19,250 nucleotides of DNA, from NCBI GenBank assembly GCA_031552735.1, contig JAVBMF010000022.1, forward strand, positions 1 through 19,250. The letters run 5' to 3'. A program made the position numbers and the translations under genes. This document shows, in pieces, positions 7,096 through 14,459 of this stretch. The DNA comes from JAVBUY01 sp031552735. Its GTDB lineage: Bacteria; Bacillota; Clostridia; Christensenellales; Aristaeellaceae. Positions within the stretch are counted from its first letter, which is position 1; the number at the start of each line of letters is the position of its first letter. The notes under the pieces were generated by a model that searched no databases, was not told the origin of the DNA, and saw only the letters and a list, made by a program, of their open reading frames with translations.

Positions 7096-9324
7096 TTGCG
7101 TTATTGTGAAGTGATTGTGGACATCGCGCACGAGCAGGTGGATCGCGTGTTCACCTATCGCGTGCCCAATGGGCTGGCGCTGCAACCGGGTATGCGCGTG
7201 CTGGTTCCCTTTGGGCCGCGCAAGATCGAAGGCTATGTGGTGCGCCTGATGGATGCGACCGAGTATCCCGACGCGCGTGTGAAGGACGTGATCCGCGCGC
7301 TGGAGGACTATCCGGCGCTGTTGCCACACCTGATGTCGCTGGCGGTGGATGTGAAGCAGCAGGCGCACTGCCCGCTGGTCGAAGCGCTGCGGCTGCTCAT
7401 TCCTGCGCAGATGCGCGGCGCGCGCATTCAGGAAAAGACCGAGGCGGTGTATGCGGCGGCGTTTGCGCCCGAGCAGCTCGATGGACTGCTGGCTGCGCAC
7501 AAGCGGTCGGCCAAGCGGCAACAAATCCTGCGCCTGCTGGCCGGGCAACCGCTGTCGCGCGCGCGCATTGCCGTGGAGGTGACCGACCCCGCCGATGCGC
7601 TCAAGACACTGTGTGAGGCGGGGCTGATTATCGAACAACGGCAGGAAGTGCTTCGCCGCCCATACGATGCGATGGCGGAGCAGACCACACCTGACCCCGA
7701 ACTGACAAAAGCGCAACAGCGCGTGTTGGACGATATTTTGCCCGCTATGCGCGGCGGCGGGGGCAAGTTTTTGCTGCACGGCGTAACTGGCAGCGGCAAG
7801 ACCGAGGTGTACATCCGCGCGGTGCGCGAGTGCCTGAAAGCGGGCAAAAGCGCCATCGTGCTGGTGCCGGAGATCGCGCTGACACCGCAAATGGTCGATT
7901 GGTTCCGTGCGCGCTTTGGCGAACAGGGCGCGGTGCTGCACTCGCGCCTGACCGCCGGGCAGCGCTTTGACGAGTGGCGGCGCGTGCGGCGCGGCGATGC
8001 GCGGGTGGTGATCGGCGCGCGCTCGGCGATCTTCGCGCCGGTCAGCGATCTGGGGTTGATCATTGTGGATGAGGAGCACGAATCGAGCTACCTGTCCGAC
8101 CGCATGCCGCGATACGACGCGCGCGAGGTGGCCGAGGCGCGCGGCGCGAACGAACGCGCCACACTCATCTTGGCCAGCGCGACGCCCAGCATGCAGTCGT
8201 TCGAGCGGGCGCTGTCCGGGGAACTGTCGCTGCTGGAGATGCCGCAGCGCGTGCTCGGCCGCCCGATGCCCAGCGTGCGCGTGGTGGACATGCGCAAGGA
8301 GCTGGAGCAGGGCAACAAATCCATCTTCTCCGGCGCGCTGCATCAGGCGCTGGAAGACTGCCTGCGTCAGGGGCAGCAGGCCATGCTATTCATCAACCGG
8401 CGCGGGTACAATACCTTCGTCAAGTGCCGCGCGTGCGGGTATGTGGTGCAGTGCGAGCAGTGCGCGGTCAGCATGACCTATCATCAGGAGGGCGACATCC
8501 TGCGCTGCCACTATTGCGGCGCGACAAAGCAGCCGGTGCGCGTTTGCCCGGCCTGCGGCAGCGACAGCATCCGCTACTTTGGCGCGGGCACACAGATGGT
8601 GGAGGAACAGGTGAAGAAGTACTTCCCGGGTGTGCCGCTGTTGCGCATGGACAACGACACCACGCGCACACGGGACGCGCACTGGGAGATCCTGCAAGCG
8701 TTTCGCGAGGGCAAGGCGCGCATCCTCATCGGCACGCAGATGATCGCCAAGGGGCTGGATTTTCCAGAGGTGACGCTGGTGGGCGTGGTGGCAGCCGACG
8801 CGACGCTCAACCTGCCCGACTACCGCGCCGCCGAGCGGACATTCCAGTTGGTGACGCAGGTCGCCGGACGTGCCGGACGCGCCGACAAGCCGGGGCAGGT
8901 GATCGTGCAGACCTATGAACCGGAGCACTATTGCATCCAGACGGCATCGCGTCAGGACTACCGCGCATTTTTCGACCGGGAGATGGTCTTTCGCAAGCGG
9001 CTGCTGTACCCGCCGTGCGCGACCATGGCGCGGCTGCTCATCGAAGGCGATGCGCCCGAGCAGGCAGCGCACACCGCACAGGCACTGGGCGCGCAGCTAG
9101 AGGCATTCTTCGCCAAGCACCCGGACCTAGCCGAGCAAGTGCTGATGCAGGACGTGGAGCAGGCGCCTATCCCGGTCATTCGCGGCAAGGCGCGCTGGCA
9201 GGTGTTTTTGAAGCTGATCATGCGCCCCGACGAGGCGCTGCTGGACAAGCTGGCATCGCTGTCGCAGATGGATTGGCCGGGCGCGCAAGTCTATACCGAG
9301 ATCAACCCGATTTCGATGGCATAA
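7096..9324 (+). CDS. priA: Primosomal protein N' (replication restart helicase PriA)
   Basis: A 742-residue 3'-5' DNA helicase that recognises stalled forks and reloads the replicative helicase. The start chosen is TTG at 7096: AAAGGGGGAA (7081-7090) sits just upstream, and the promoter -10 at 7055-7060 excludes an in-frame TTG at 7066. Domains in order: a 3' DNA-binding domain (about 1-100), a winged helix, and a helicase with Walker A GVTGSGKT (229-236) and DEEH (325-328). Eight zinc-binding cysteines follow (444, 447, 453, 456, 471, 474, 484, 487). After them come GTQMIAKGLDFPEVTLVGV and QVAGRAGR, the motif V/VI block. The C-terminal domain has RLLYPPCATMARL. Everything expected is present and length is normal. 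def follows 30 bases later. Confidence 0.97.
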   Translation: MRYCEVIVDIAHEQVDRVFTYRVPNGLALQPGMRVLVPFGPRKIEGYVVRLMDATEYPDARVKDVIRALEDYPALLPHLMSLAVDVKQQAHCPLVEALRLLIPAQMRGARIQEKTEAVYAAAFAPEQLDGLLAAHKRSAKRQQILRLLAGQPLSRARIAVEVTDPADALKTLCEAGLIIEQRQEVLRRPYDAMAEQTTPDPELTKAQQRVLDDILPAMRGGGGKFLLHGVTGSGKTEVYIRAVRECLKAGKSAIVLVPEIALTPQMVDWFRARFGEQGAVLHSRLTAGQRFDEWRRVRRGDARVVIGARSAIFAPVSDLGLIIVDEEHESSYLSDRMPRYDAREVAEARGANERATLILASATPSMQSFERALSGELSLLEMPQRVLGRPMPSVRVVDMRKELEQGNKSIFSGALHQALEDCLRQGQQAMLFINRRGYNTFVKCRACGYVVQCEQCAVSMTYHQEGDILRCHYCGATKQPVRVCPACGSDSIRYFGAGTQMVEEQVKKYFPGVPLLRMDNDTTRTRDAHWEILQAFREGKARILIGTQMIAKGLDFPEVTLVGVVAADATLNLPDYRAAERTFQLVTQVAGRAGRADKPGQVIVQTYEPEHYCIQTASRQDYRAFFDREMVFRKRLLYPPCATMARLLIEGDAPEQAAHTAQALGAQLEAFFAKHPDLAEQVLMQDVEQAPIPVIRGKARWQVFLKLIMRPDEALLDKLASLSQMDWPGAQVYTEINPISMA

Positions 9325-9354
9325 CATGTGGGATATTGGAAAGGCGGAAGGCAA

Positions 9355-9870
9355 ATGGCACTGAGAAAGATTTTGCAAATCGGCGATGAACAGCTGCACA
9401 AAAAGGCGCGCATGGTGGAGAAGTTTGACGCGCGGCTGCACACGCTGCTCGATGATATGGCGCAGACCATGTATGACGCGAATGGCTGCGGTCTGGCCGC
9501 GCCGCAGGTGGGCATCCTGCAGCGCGTCGTGGTCATTGATCTGGGTGGCGAGGAGGATGAGCGCTACGAGCTGATCAACCCCGAGATCGTCGCCAGTGAG
9601 GGCGCGGAGGAGGGCACCGAAGGCTGCCTGTCTGTGATCGGCAGGCAAGGCTATGTGGTGCGCCCGACGCAGGTAACCGTGCGGGCGGTGGATCGCCACG
9701 GCGAGCCGTTTGAGCTGCTGGGCGAGGGGCTGATGGCGCGCTGCCTGTGCCACGAAATCGACCACCTGCATGGGCGGTTGTATGTGGACATCATGACGCG
9801 CGAGGTATCGTCCGAGGAGTTGGCGGCGCAACGCGCACAGGACGAGCAGGACGAGGAGGACGATGTCTGA
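9355..9870 (+). CDS. def: Peptide deformylase
   Basis: A 171-residue metalloprotease that removes the formyl group from the N-terminal methionine of new proteins. All three family motifs are intact: GCGLAAPQ (44-51), EGCLS (89-93, metal ligand Cys91) and HEIDH (133-137, ligands His133 and His137, catalytic Glu134). The C-terminal tail is acidic (DEQDEEDDV). The ATG at 9355 was preferred over an upstream in-frame GTG at 9328, because AAGGCGGAAGG lies just before it and it gives the usual family start (MALRKILQIGD). Its stop overlaps the fmt start by one base (TGATG), so the deformylase and formyltransferase, which act at opposite ends of the formyl-Met cycle, are translationally coupled. Confidence 0.96.
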   Translation: MALRKILQIGDEQLHKKARMVEKFDARLHTLLDDMAQTMYDANGCGLAAPQVGILQRVVVIDLGGEEDERYELINPEIVASEGAEEGTEGCLSVIGRQGYVVRPTQVTVRAVDRHGEPFELLGEGLMARCLCHEIDHLHGRLYVDIMTREVSSEELAAQRAQDEQDEEDDV

Positions 9871-10814
9871 TGCGCATAGTCTTTATGGGCACTCCGCTCT
9901 TCGCGGTGCCCAGCCTTGCCGCGCTGCTGGACAGCGCGCACGAGGTAGTCGGCGTGTTTTGCCAGCCGGACCGTCCGCAGGGGCGCGGCAACAAGCTGAC
10001 TGCTTGCCCGGTCAAGCAACTGGCGGAATCGCGCGCAGTACCGGTCTATCAGTTCCAGAAGCTGCGCGCGCCAGAAGGCGTGGCCGCACTGATGGCATTG
10101 AAGTCCGACTATGTCGTGACCGCCGCGTTTGGGCAGATTCTGTCGCAAGCGCTGTTGGACATCCCGGCGCATGGCACGGTCAATGTGCACGCGTCGCTGC
10201 TGCCTAACTATCGCGGCCCCGCGCCGATCAATTGGTGCCTGATCAACGGCGAAACCATGACCGGCGTGACCACCATGATGACCGATGCGGGCATCGATAC
10301 CGGTGATACGCTGCTGTTTGACGCGGTCCCCATCCTGCCTGACGAGTGCGCCGGGGCGTTGACTGAGCGGCTGAGCCACGTGGGCGCGGCACTGCTGATG
10401 CGCACGCTGGACAAGCTGGAAAAAGGGGTTTGCCCGCGTGCCCCACAAGACCACGCGTTGGCCTCTAGGCATCCGATGCTGACCAAAGAGTTAGGGCGCA
10501 TCGACTGGAGTCGTTCCGCCAAGCAGATTGTCGATCTGATTCGCGGCACAGACCCATGGCCGGGCGCGCATACCGCGATGGACGGCGGCGTGCTCAAGGT
10601 GATCTGGGCGCGCGCGCTGGCGCAGGATACCGATGCTGCGCCCGGCACTGTGCTGACCGGCGACGCGAAGCATGGGCTGACCATTGCAACCGGGCAAGGC
10701 GTGCTGGCTGTTGAGCAGCTGCAAGCGCCAGGTGGCAAGCGCATGCCTGCCGCCGACTATCTGCGCGGACACCCCATGACGCCGGGCATGCGCCTGGGAG
10801 AGGAACAAGCATGA
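9870..10814 (+). CDS. fmt: Methionyl-tRNA formyltransferase
   Basis: A 314-residue enzyme that transfers a formyl group from 10-formyl-tetrahydrofolate to Met-tRNA(fMet). The catalytic domain begins MRIVFMGTPLFAVPSL, with DRPQGRG and KLTACPVK following. The active-site triad is in place: Asn105 and His107 in NVHASLLPNYRGPAP, and Asp143 in TDAGIDTGD. The C-terminal OB-like domain starts near residue 205 and contains IVDLIRGTDPWPGAHT, a family signature. ATG at 9870 overlaps the def stop by one base, and the gene's own stop overlaps the rsmB start as ATGA. The def–fmt–rsmB order is common in bacteria. Confidence 0.97.
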   Translation: MRIVFMGTPLFAVPSLAALLDSAHEVVGVFCQPDRPQGRGNKLTACPVKQLAESRAVPVYQFQKLRAPEGVAALMALKSDYVVTAAFGQILSQALLDIPAHGTVNVHASLLPNYRGPAPINWCLINGETMTGVTTMMTDAGIDTGDTLLFDAVPILPDECAGALTERLSHVGAALLMRTLDKLEKGVCPRAPQDHALASRHPMLTKELGRIDWSRSAKQIVDLIRGTDPWPGAHTAMDGGVLKVIWARALAQDTDAAPGTVLTGDAKHGLTIATGQGVLAVEQLQAPGGKRMPAADYLRGHPMTPGMRLGEEQA

Positions 10815-12658
10815 GTGACACACCAAGGAGAACACCCGGGCCCAAGAAGCCCTTTTCCGCGAAGGCTGGAGAGAGGTCGGCGACGAAGCCAGTGGGGAGG
10901 CCGGTAGGGAAGCCAGTCGGGAGGCCGACGGCGAAGCCGGGCGACAGGCCTTATGCCAAGCCGGTTGGCAAACCCACAAGACCGGCCGGCAAACCGGGTG
11001 AACGGCCTATGGCCACGCCGGGCGACCGCCCCTTTGCGAAGCCTGGCGATAGGCCTTACGCCAAGCCGGTTGGCAGACCCGCAGGCAGACCGGTCGGCAA
11101 ACCGGGTGAACGGCCTATGGCCGCGCCTGGCGACCGCCCCTTTGCGAAGCCTGTTGGCAGGCCGGGCGACCGCCCCTTTGCGAAGCCTGTCGGCAAGCCT
11201 ATAGGCAAGTCCGGCGATCGCCCGCCAGCGAGTTCCGCACCGCGCCGCGTTGGGCCGTATGGCAAGCCAGCGCCGCGTGCCGTGCCCGCAAAGCCGGTCG
11301 TGCCGCCACCGCCGACGATGTCGCTGGGCGCGCGTATGGTCGCGCTGGATGTGTTGCTGGATGTCCACCAGCAGGGCGCGTACGCGTCGCTGGCGCTGAA
11401 TGAGCGGCTGAAGAATAACCGGGCGCTGGCCGCGCGCGACAAGCGTTTGGTGACCGAACTGGTCTACGGCACGCTGGAAAATCAGATTCGGCTGGATTAC
11501 ATGATCGACCACTTTTTGGAGCGCAAGGATGTGGAGATCCTGGTGCGCGATGTGCTGCGGCTTGGCGCGTATCAGCTGTTCTTCCTTGATCGCGTGCCCA
11601 ACAGCGCAGCGGTGGATGAGTCGGTCAAGCTGACCCGCGCCAAGGATCGCGAGGCATACACCGGACTGGTCAACGCGGTGCTGCGCAATATGATCCGCGA
11701 GCCGGGACGCACGAAATACCCCGACGCGGACACACAGCCCGCCAAGTATCTTTCGGTGATGCACAGCCTGCCGGAGTGGTTGGCGCAGCGGCTGATCGAC
11801 GCCTATTCGCTGCCGCTGGCGACCGAGATCGCCAGCTTCCGCCAGTCTGACTCGTTTGTCACCGTGCGCCCCAATCTGGAGCGCACCACTGAGGAAGCGT
11901 TTCAACAATACCTTGCGCGCCGTCACTACAACGCAACGCCGGGCATTGTGCCGCATGCGTACCGCATCACCCAGCCCGGCGATCTGGCTGCCGAGCGTGA
12001 GTTTATGCAAGGGCTGTTCAGCATTCAAGGCGAAAGCTCGATGCTGGCGGCGCTGGCGGTTGGCGTGCAACCCGGCTGGACCATTCTGGACGCCTGCGCC
12101 GCGCCGGGCGGCAAGACCGCGCTGATCGCAGAAACACTGCACGGCAGCGGGCGCGTGCAGGCATGGGATGTGCACGCGCACCGTGTCGAGTTGATCCGCA
12201 GCATGGTGCAGCGCATGAAGCTGGACAACGTGCGCCCGGTAGAACGCGACGCGTCGGCGCATCGTGAGGAACTGGACGGCACATTTGACGCGGTGCTGAT
12301 CGACGCACCTTGCTCCGGGCTGGGCGTGATGCTCAACAAGCCCGATGTGAAGTATCGCCAGACGCCCGAGGGCGTGGCCGAGCTGGCGGCGCTGCAACAG
12401 CGCATCCTAGACGCGTGCAGCCGCTATGTGAAACCCGGCGGCGTGTTGGTTTATTCCACTTGCTCCATCCTGCCCGAAGAAAATCGTGATCAGGTGGCGG
12501 CTTTCCTCGCCGCGCATCCGGATTTTGCGCCGGACAACCTTGCGCCGACCCTGCCCGAGAGCCTGCGAGACCGGACGGAGGGCGGGCAGGTGCAGTTCTT
12601 TGCGCACCGGGATGGCGTGGATGGATTCTACATCGCGCGCATGCGGCGCGCCAAATAG
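10811..12658 (+). CDS. rsmB: 16S rRNA (cytosine-967-C5)-methyltransferase RsmB with repetitive N-terminal extension
   Basis: A 615-residue SAM-dependent methyltransferase that modifies C967 of 16S rRNA. Family members are usually about 430-450 residues; the excess is an N-terminal tail of about 170 residues made of Lys/Arg/Pro/Gly repeats such as KPVGRP and PGDRPFAKP. The conserved protein starts near residue 171. The NusB-like RNA-binding domain is at about 171-300 (RDKRLVTELVYGTL, PNSAAVDESVKL). The methyltransferase covers about 395-615 with SAM motif DACAAPGGKT (427-436), APCSG (Cys501) and the catalytic Cys551 in YSTCS. The start at 10811 has GGGAGAGGA upstream and an ATGA overlap with fmt. 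The possible internal ATG at 11318, at the domain boundary, has no ribosome binding site, so the tail should be translated. It is probably disordered and RNA-binding (inference). Confidence 0.95.
   Translation: MSDTPRRTPGPKKPFSAKAGERSATKPVGRPVGKPVGRPTAKPGDRPYAKPVGKPTRPAGKPGERPMATPGDRPFAKPGDRPYAKPVGRPAGRPVGKPGERPMAAPGDRPFAKPVGRPGDRPFAKPVGKPIGKSGDRPPASSAPRRVGPYGKPAPRAVPAKPVVPPPPTMSLGARMVALDVLLDVHQQGAYASLALNERLKNNRALAARDKRLVTELVYGTLENQIRLDYMIDHFLERKDVEILVRDVLRLGAYQLFFLDRVPNSAAVDESVKLTRAKDREAYTGLVNAVLRNMIREPGRTKYPDADTQPAKYLSVMHSLPEWLAQRLIDAYSLPLATEIASFRQSDSFVTVRPNLERTTEEAFQQYLARRHYNATPGIVPHAYRITQPGDLAAEREFMQGLFSIQGESSMLAALAVGVQPGWTILDACAAPGGKTALIAETLHGSGRVQAWDVHAHRVELIRSMVQRMKLDNVRPVERDASAHREELDGTFDAVLIDAPCSGLGVMLNKPDVKYRQTPEGVAELAALQQRILDACSRYVKPGGVLVYSTCSILPEENRDQVAAFLAAHPDFAPDNLAPTLPESLRDRTEGGQVQFFAHRDGVDGFYIARMRRAK
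10886..11230 (+). repeat. In-frame imperfect tandem repeats within rsmB
   Basis: The DNA encoding residues 26-140 of RsmB is built from short units (KPVGRP, KPGDRPxA, GKPGERPM). The best pair is a 58-base block at 10988-11045 repeated at 11096-11153 with two mismatches, a period of 108 bases (36 codons). Its last 25 bases occur a third time at 11165-11189. A related pair around 10941 and 11046 is offset by 105 bases. All periods are multiples of three, so the frame is kept. Confidence 0.9.
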
Positions 12659-12672
12659 CGGAGAGAAGGACC

Positions 12673-13740
12673 ATGCGAGAATTACACGGCATGACGGTAT
12701 CCGAGCTGGCTGGGTTGCTCACCGATTGGGGGCAGCCTGCTTTTCGTGCCAAGCAGGTATTTGCCTGGCTGCAAAAGGGCGCGGACTTTGCCGAAATGTC
12801 GAATCTGCCTGCCGCGCTGCGCGAACGGTTGGCATCCGAGGCGATCGAGCATCCGGTAAATTTGCTCGATTCAGTGCGCTCCAAGCTGGACGATACCGTC
12901 AAATTGCTGTATACTTTGCAGGATGGGCACGTTGTCGAGGGCGTGCTGATGCGCTATAAGCACGGCACGACGCTGTGCCTGTCCACCCAGGTGGGCTGCA
13001 ACATGGGCTGCGCGTTCTGCGCCTCGACACTGGACGGCTGTGCGCGCAACCTAACCGCTGCGGAGATGATCGGGCAGGTGCAGTGCGCCAACCGGCTGCT
13101 TTCCGGCGAAGCGACCGTGCACAACGTGGTGCTGATGGGCAGTGGCGAGCCGCTGGACAATTACGACCACACGGTGCGGTTCCTGCGGCTGCTGCGCGAT
13201 CCAGAGGGGCTGAACATCGGCCTGCGCAATGTGTCGCTGTCCACCTGCGGACTGGTGCCGCGCATGCTTGCGTTCGCCGAGGAGGGGCTGCCGGTGACGC
13301 TGTCGGTGTCGCTGCACGCGCCCAATGACGATATCCGTCGCGGACTTATGCCGGTGGCCGCCGTCTACCCGATGGAGCAGTTGCTGGATGCCTGCCGCGC
13401 CTACATCGATAAAACCGGGCGGCGCGTGATCTTTGAGTATGCGCTGATCCATGGCGTGAACTGCGGCAACGAGCACGCCGACGAGCTGGCGCGGCGGCTC
13501 CGGGGCATGCAGTGCCACGTGAATCTGATCCCGCTGAACACCGTGACTGAGCGCGGGCTGACCGCCGCCACGCCGGGTGAGATACAGGCTTTTCAAAAAC
13601 AGTTGGAGCTGCGCCATATCTCCGCAACCTTGCGCCGGGAGATGGGCGACGACATACAGGGCGCTTGCGGGCAACTGCGCAGGCGATACATCACCATTAC
13701 GCAAGGCGGTTCGTCCGCCGCGCATACCAAGGAGGAATGA
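12673..13740 (+). CDS. rlmN: 23S rRNA (adenine-2503-C2)-methyltransferase, dual-specificity RlmN
   Basis: A 355-residue radical SAM enzyme that methylates C2 of A2503 in 23S rRNA and, in the characterised enzyme, A37 of some tRNAs. The iron-sulfur cluster cysteines are Cys109, Cys113 and Cys116 in QVGCNMGCAFC. The two mechanistic cysteines are present: Cys102 in LCLSTQ, seven residues before the cluster as in E. coli, and Cys332 in GACGQLRRR near the C-terminus. VLMGSGEPLDNY is the SAM-binding GEP motif; many relatives read MGMGEP. Other markers are SVSLHAPNDDIRRGLMP and HVNLIPLN. This rules in RlmN rather than Cfr only by context and overall similarity. Start ATG follows GGAGAAGGA, 14 bases after rsmB. 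Confidence 0.96.
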   Translation: MRELHGMTVSELAGLLTDWGQPAFRAKQVFAWLQKGADFAEMSNLPAALRERLASEAIEHPVNLLDSVRSKLDDTVKLLYTLQDGHVVEGVLMRYKHGTTLCLSTQVGCNMGCAFCASTLDGCARNLTAAEMIGQVQCANRLLSGEATVHNVVLMGSGEPLDNYDHTVRFLRLLRDPEGLNIGLRNVSLSTCGLVPRMLAFAEEGLPVTLSVSLHAPNDDIRRGLMPVAAVYPMEQLLDACRAYIDKTGRRVIFEYALIHGVNCGNEHADELARRLRGMQCHVNLIPLNTVTERGLTAATPGEIQAFQKQLELRHISATLRREMGDDIQGACGQLRRRYITITQGGSSAAHTKEE

Positions 13741-13742
13741 CC

Positions 13743-14459
13743 ATGCGTTACGCCATGCGCACAGATATTGGACGCGTGCGGGATACCAACGAGGATTCCG
13801 CGCTGGCGCTGCCCAAGCAAGGGGTATACATGGTGGCGGACGGCATGGGCGGGCATAACGCCGGCGAGGTTGCGTCCGGTCTGGCGATCGAGAGCATGAA
13901 AAATCGCGTCACTGGCAAAAAACCTACCCCGGACACGCTAATGGCGCTAATCCAGGAAACCAACCTGACGCTACTCCGGCGCGCGCAGAGCGATGAAAAA
14001 ACATCGGGCATGGGCACAACGCTGACCATGCTGTGGCAGAGCGGCAACGACGCGTTGATTGGGCATGTCGGCGACAGCCGCTGCTATTTGCTGCGCGGCG
14101 GGGATTTGTCGCAGCTGACCGCCGATCACTCCGTGGTGGCCGAGCTGGTGCAGCAGGGCATCCTGACGCCCGAGGAAGCGCGCGTGCATCCGTATCGCAA
14201 TGTCGTCACCCGCGCGCTGGGCACTGCCGGATATGTCGAGGTCGATGTGCTGGCGGTGGATATTCACCCTGGCGATCGTTTCCTGCTGTGCTCCGATGGC
14301 CTGTCGGGTATGATTGGCGACGAGGATATCGCCAAGATCATGGCGCGACACGACATCGACGCGGCGGCAAACGCGCTGATCGACGCGGCGCTCAAGGCCG
14401 GTGGCCGGGACAACATCACGCTGATCCTGTGCGAAGCCGACAAGGAGGTGAGCGCATGA
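13743..14459 (+). CDS. prpC: PP2C-family Ser/Thr protein phosphatase (PrpC/Stp)
   Basis: A 238-residue soluble metal-dependent phosphatase that reverses phosphorylation by the adjacent PrkC-type kinase. It opens with TDIGRVRDTNEDS, followed by VADGMGGHNAGEVAS (metal ligand Asp33), GHVGDSRCYLL, ADHSVVAELVQQGILTPEEA, LLCSDGLSG (Asp185) and GGRDNITLI (Asp223). These are all the bacterial PP2C motifs in order, and the length is typical. The ATG at 13743 has AAGGAGG just upstream, 2 bases after the rlmN stop. Its own stop overlaps the kinase start as ATGA, so the opposing pair is translated together, as in B. subtilis prpC–prkC. Confidence 0.95.
   Translation: MRYAMRTDIGRVRDTNEDSALALPKQGVYMVADGMGGHNAGEVASGLAIESMKNRVTGKKPTPDTLMALIQETNLTLLRRAQSDEKTSGMGTTLTMLWQSGNDALIGHVGDSRCYLLRGGDLSQLTADHSVVAELVQQGILTPEEARVHPYRNVVTRALGTAGYVEVDVLAVDIHPGDRFLLCSDGLSGMIGDEDIAKIMARHDIDAAANALIDAALKAGGRDNITLILCEADKEVSA

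Noticed and set aside
6997..8343. 448-codon minus-strand frame opposite priA
   Set aside because: Overlaps a gene with complete helicase and zinc motifs, and begins inside that coding sequence; composition is typical of antisense shadow.
10953..11204. Alternative-frame ORF within the rsmB repeats
   Set aside because: The repeats keep all three frames open because their periods are multiples of three; this frame has no domain and no ribosome binding site.
10811..11230. CRISPR-like array
   Set aside because: Repeats are imperfect, have no regular unique spacers and are translated in frame as a low-complexity protein tail.
10757..12397. 546-codon minus-strand frame opposite rsmB
   Set aside because: Its repetitive part is only the reverse of the rsmB repeats and the rest mirrors the methyltransferase.
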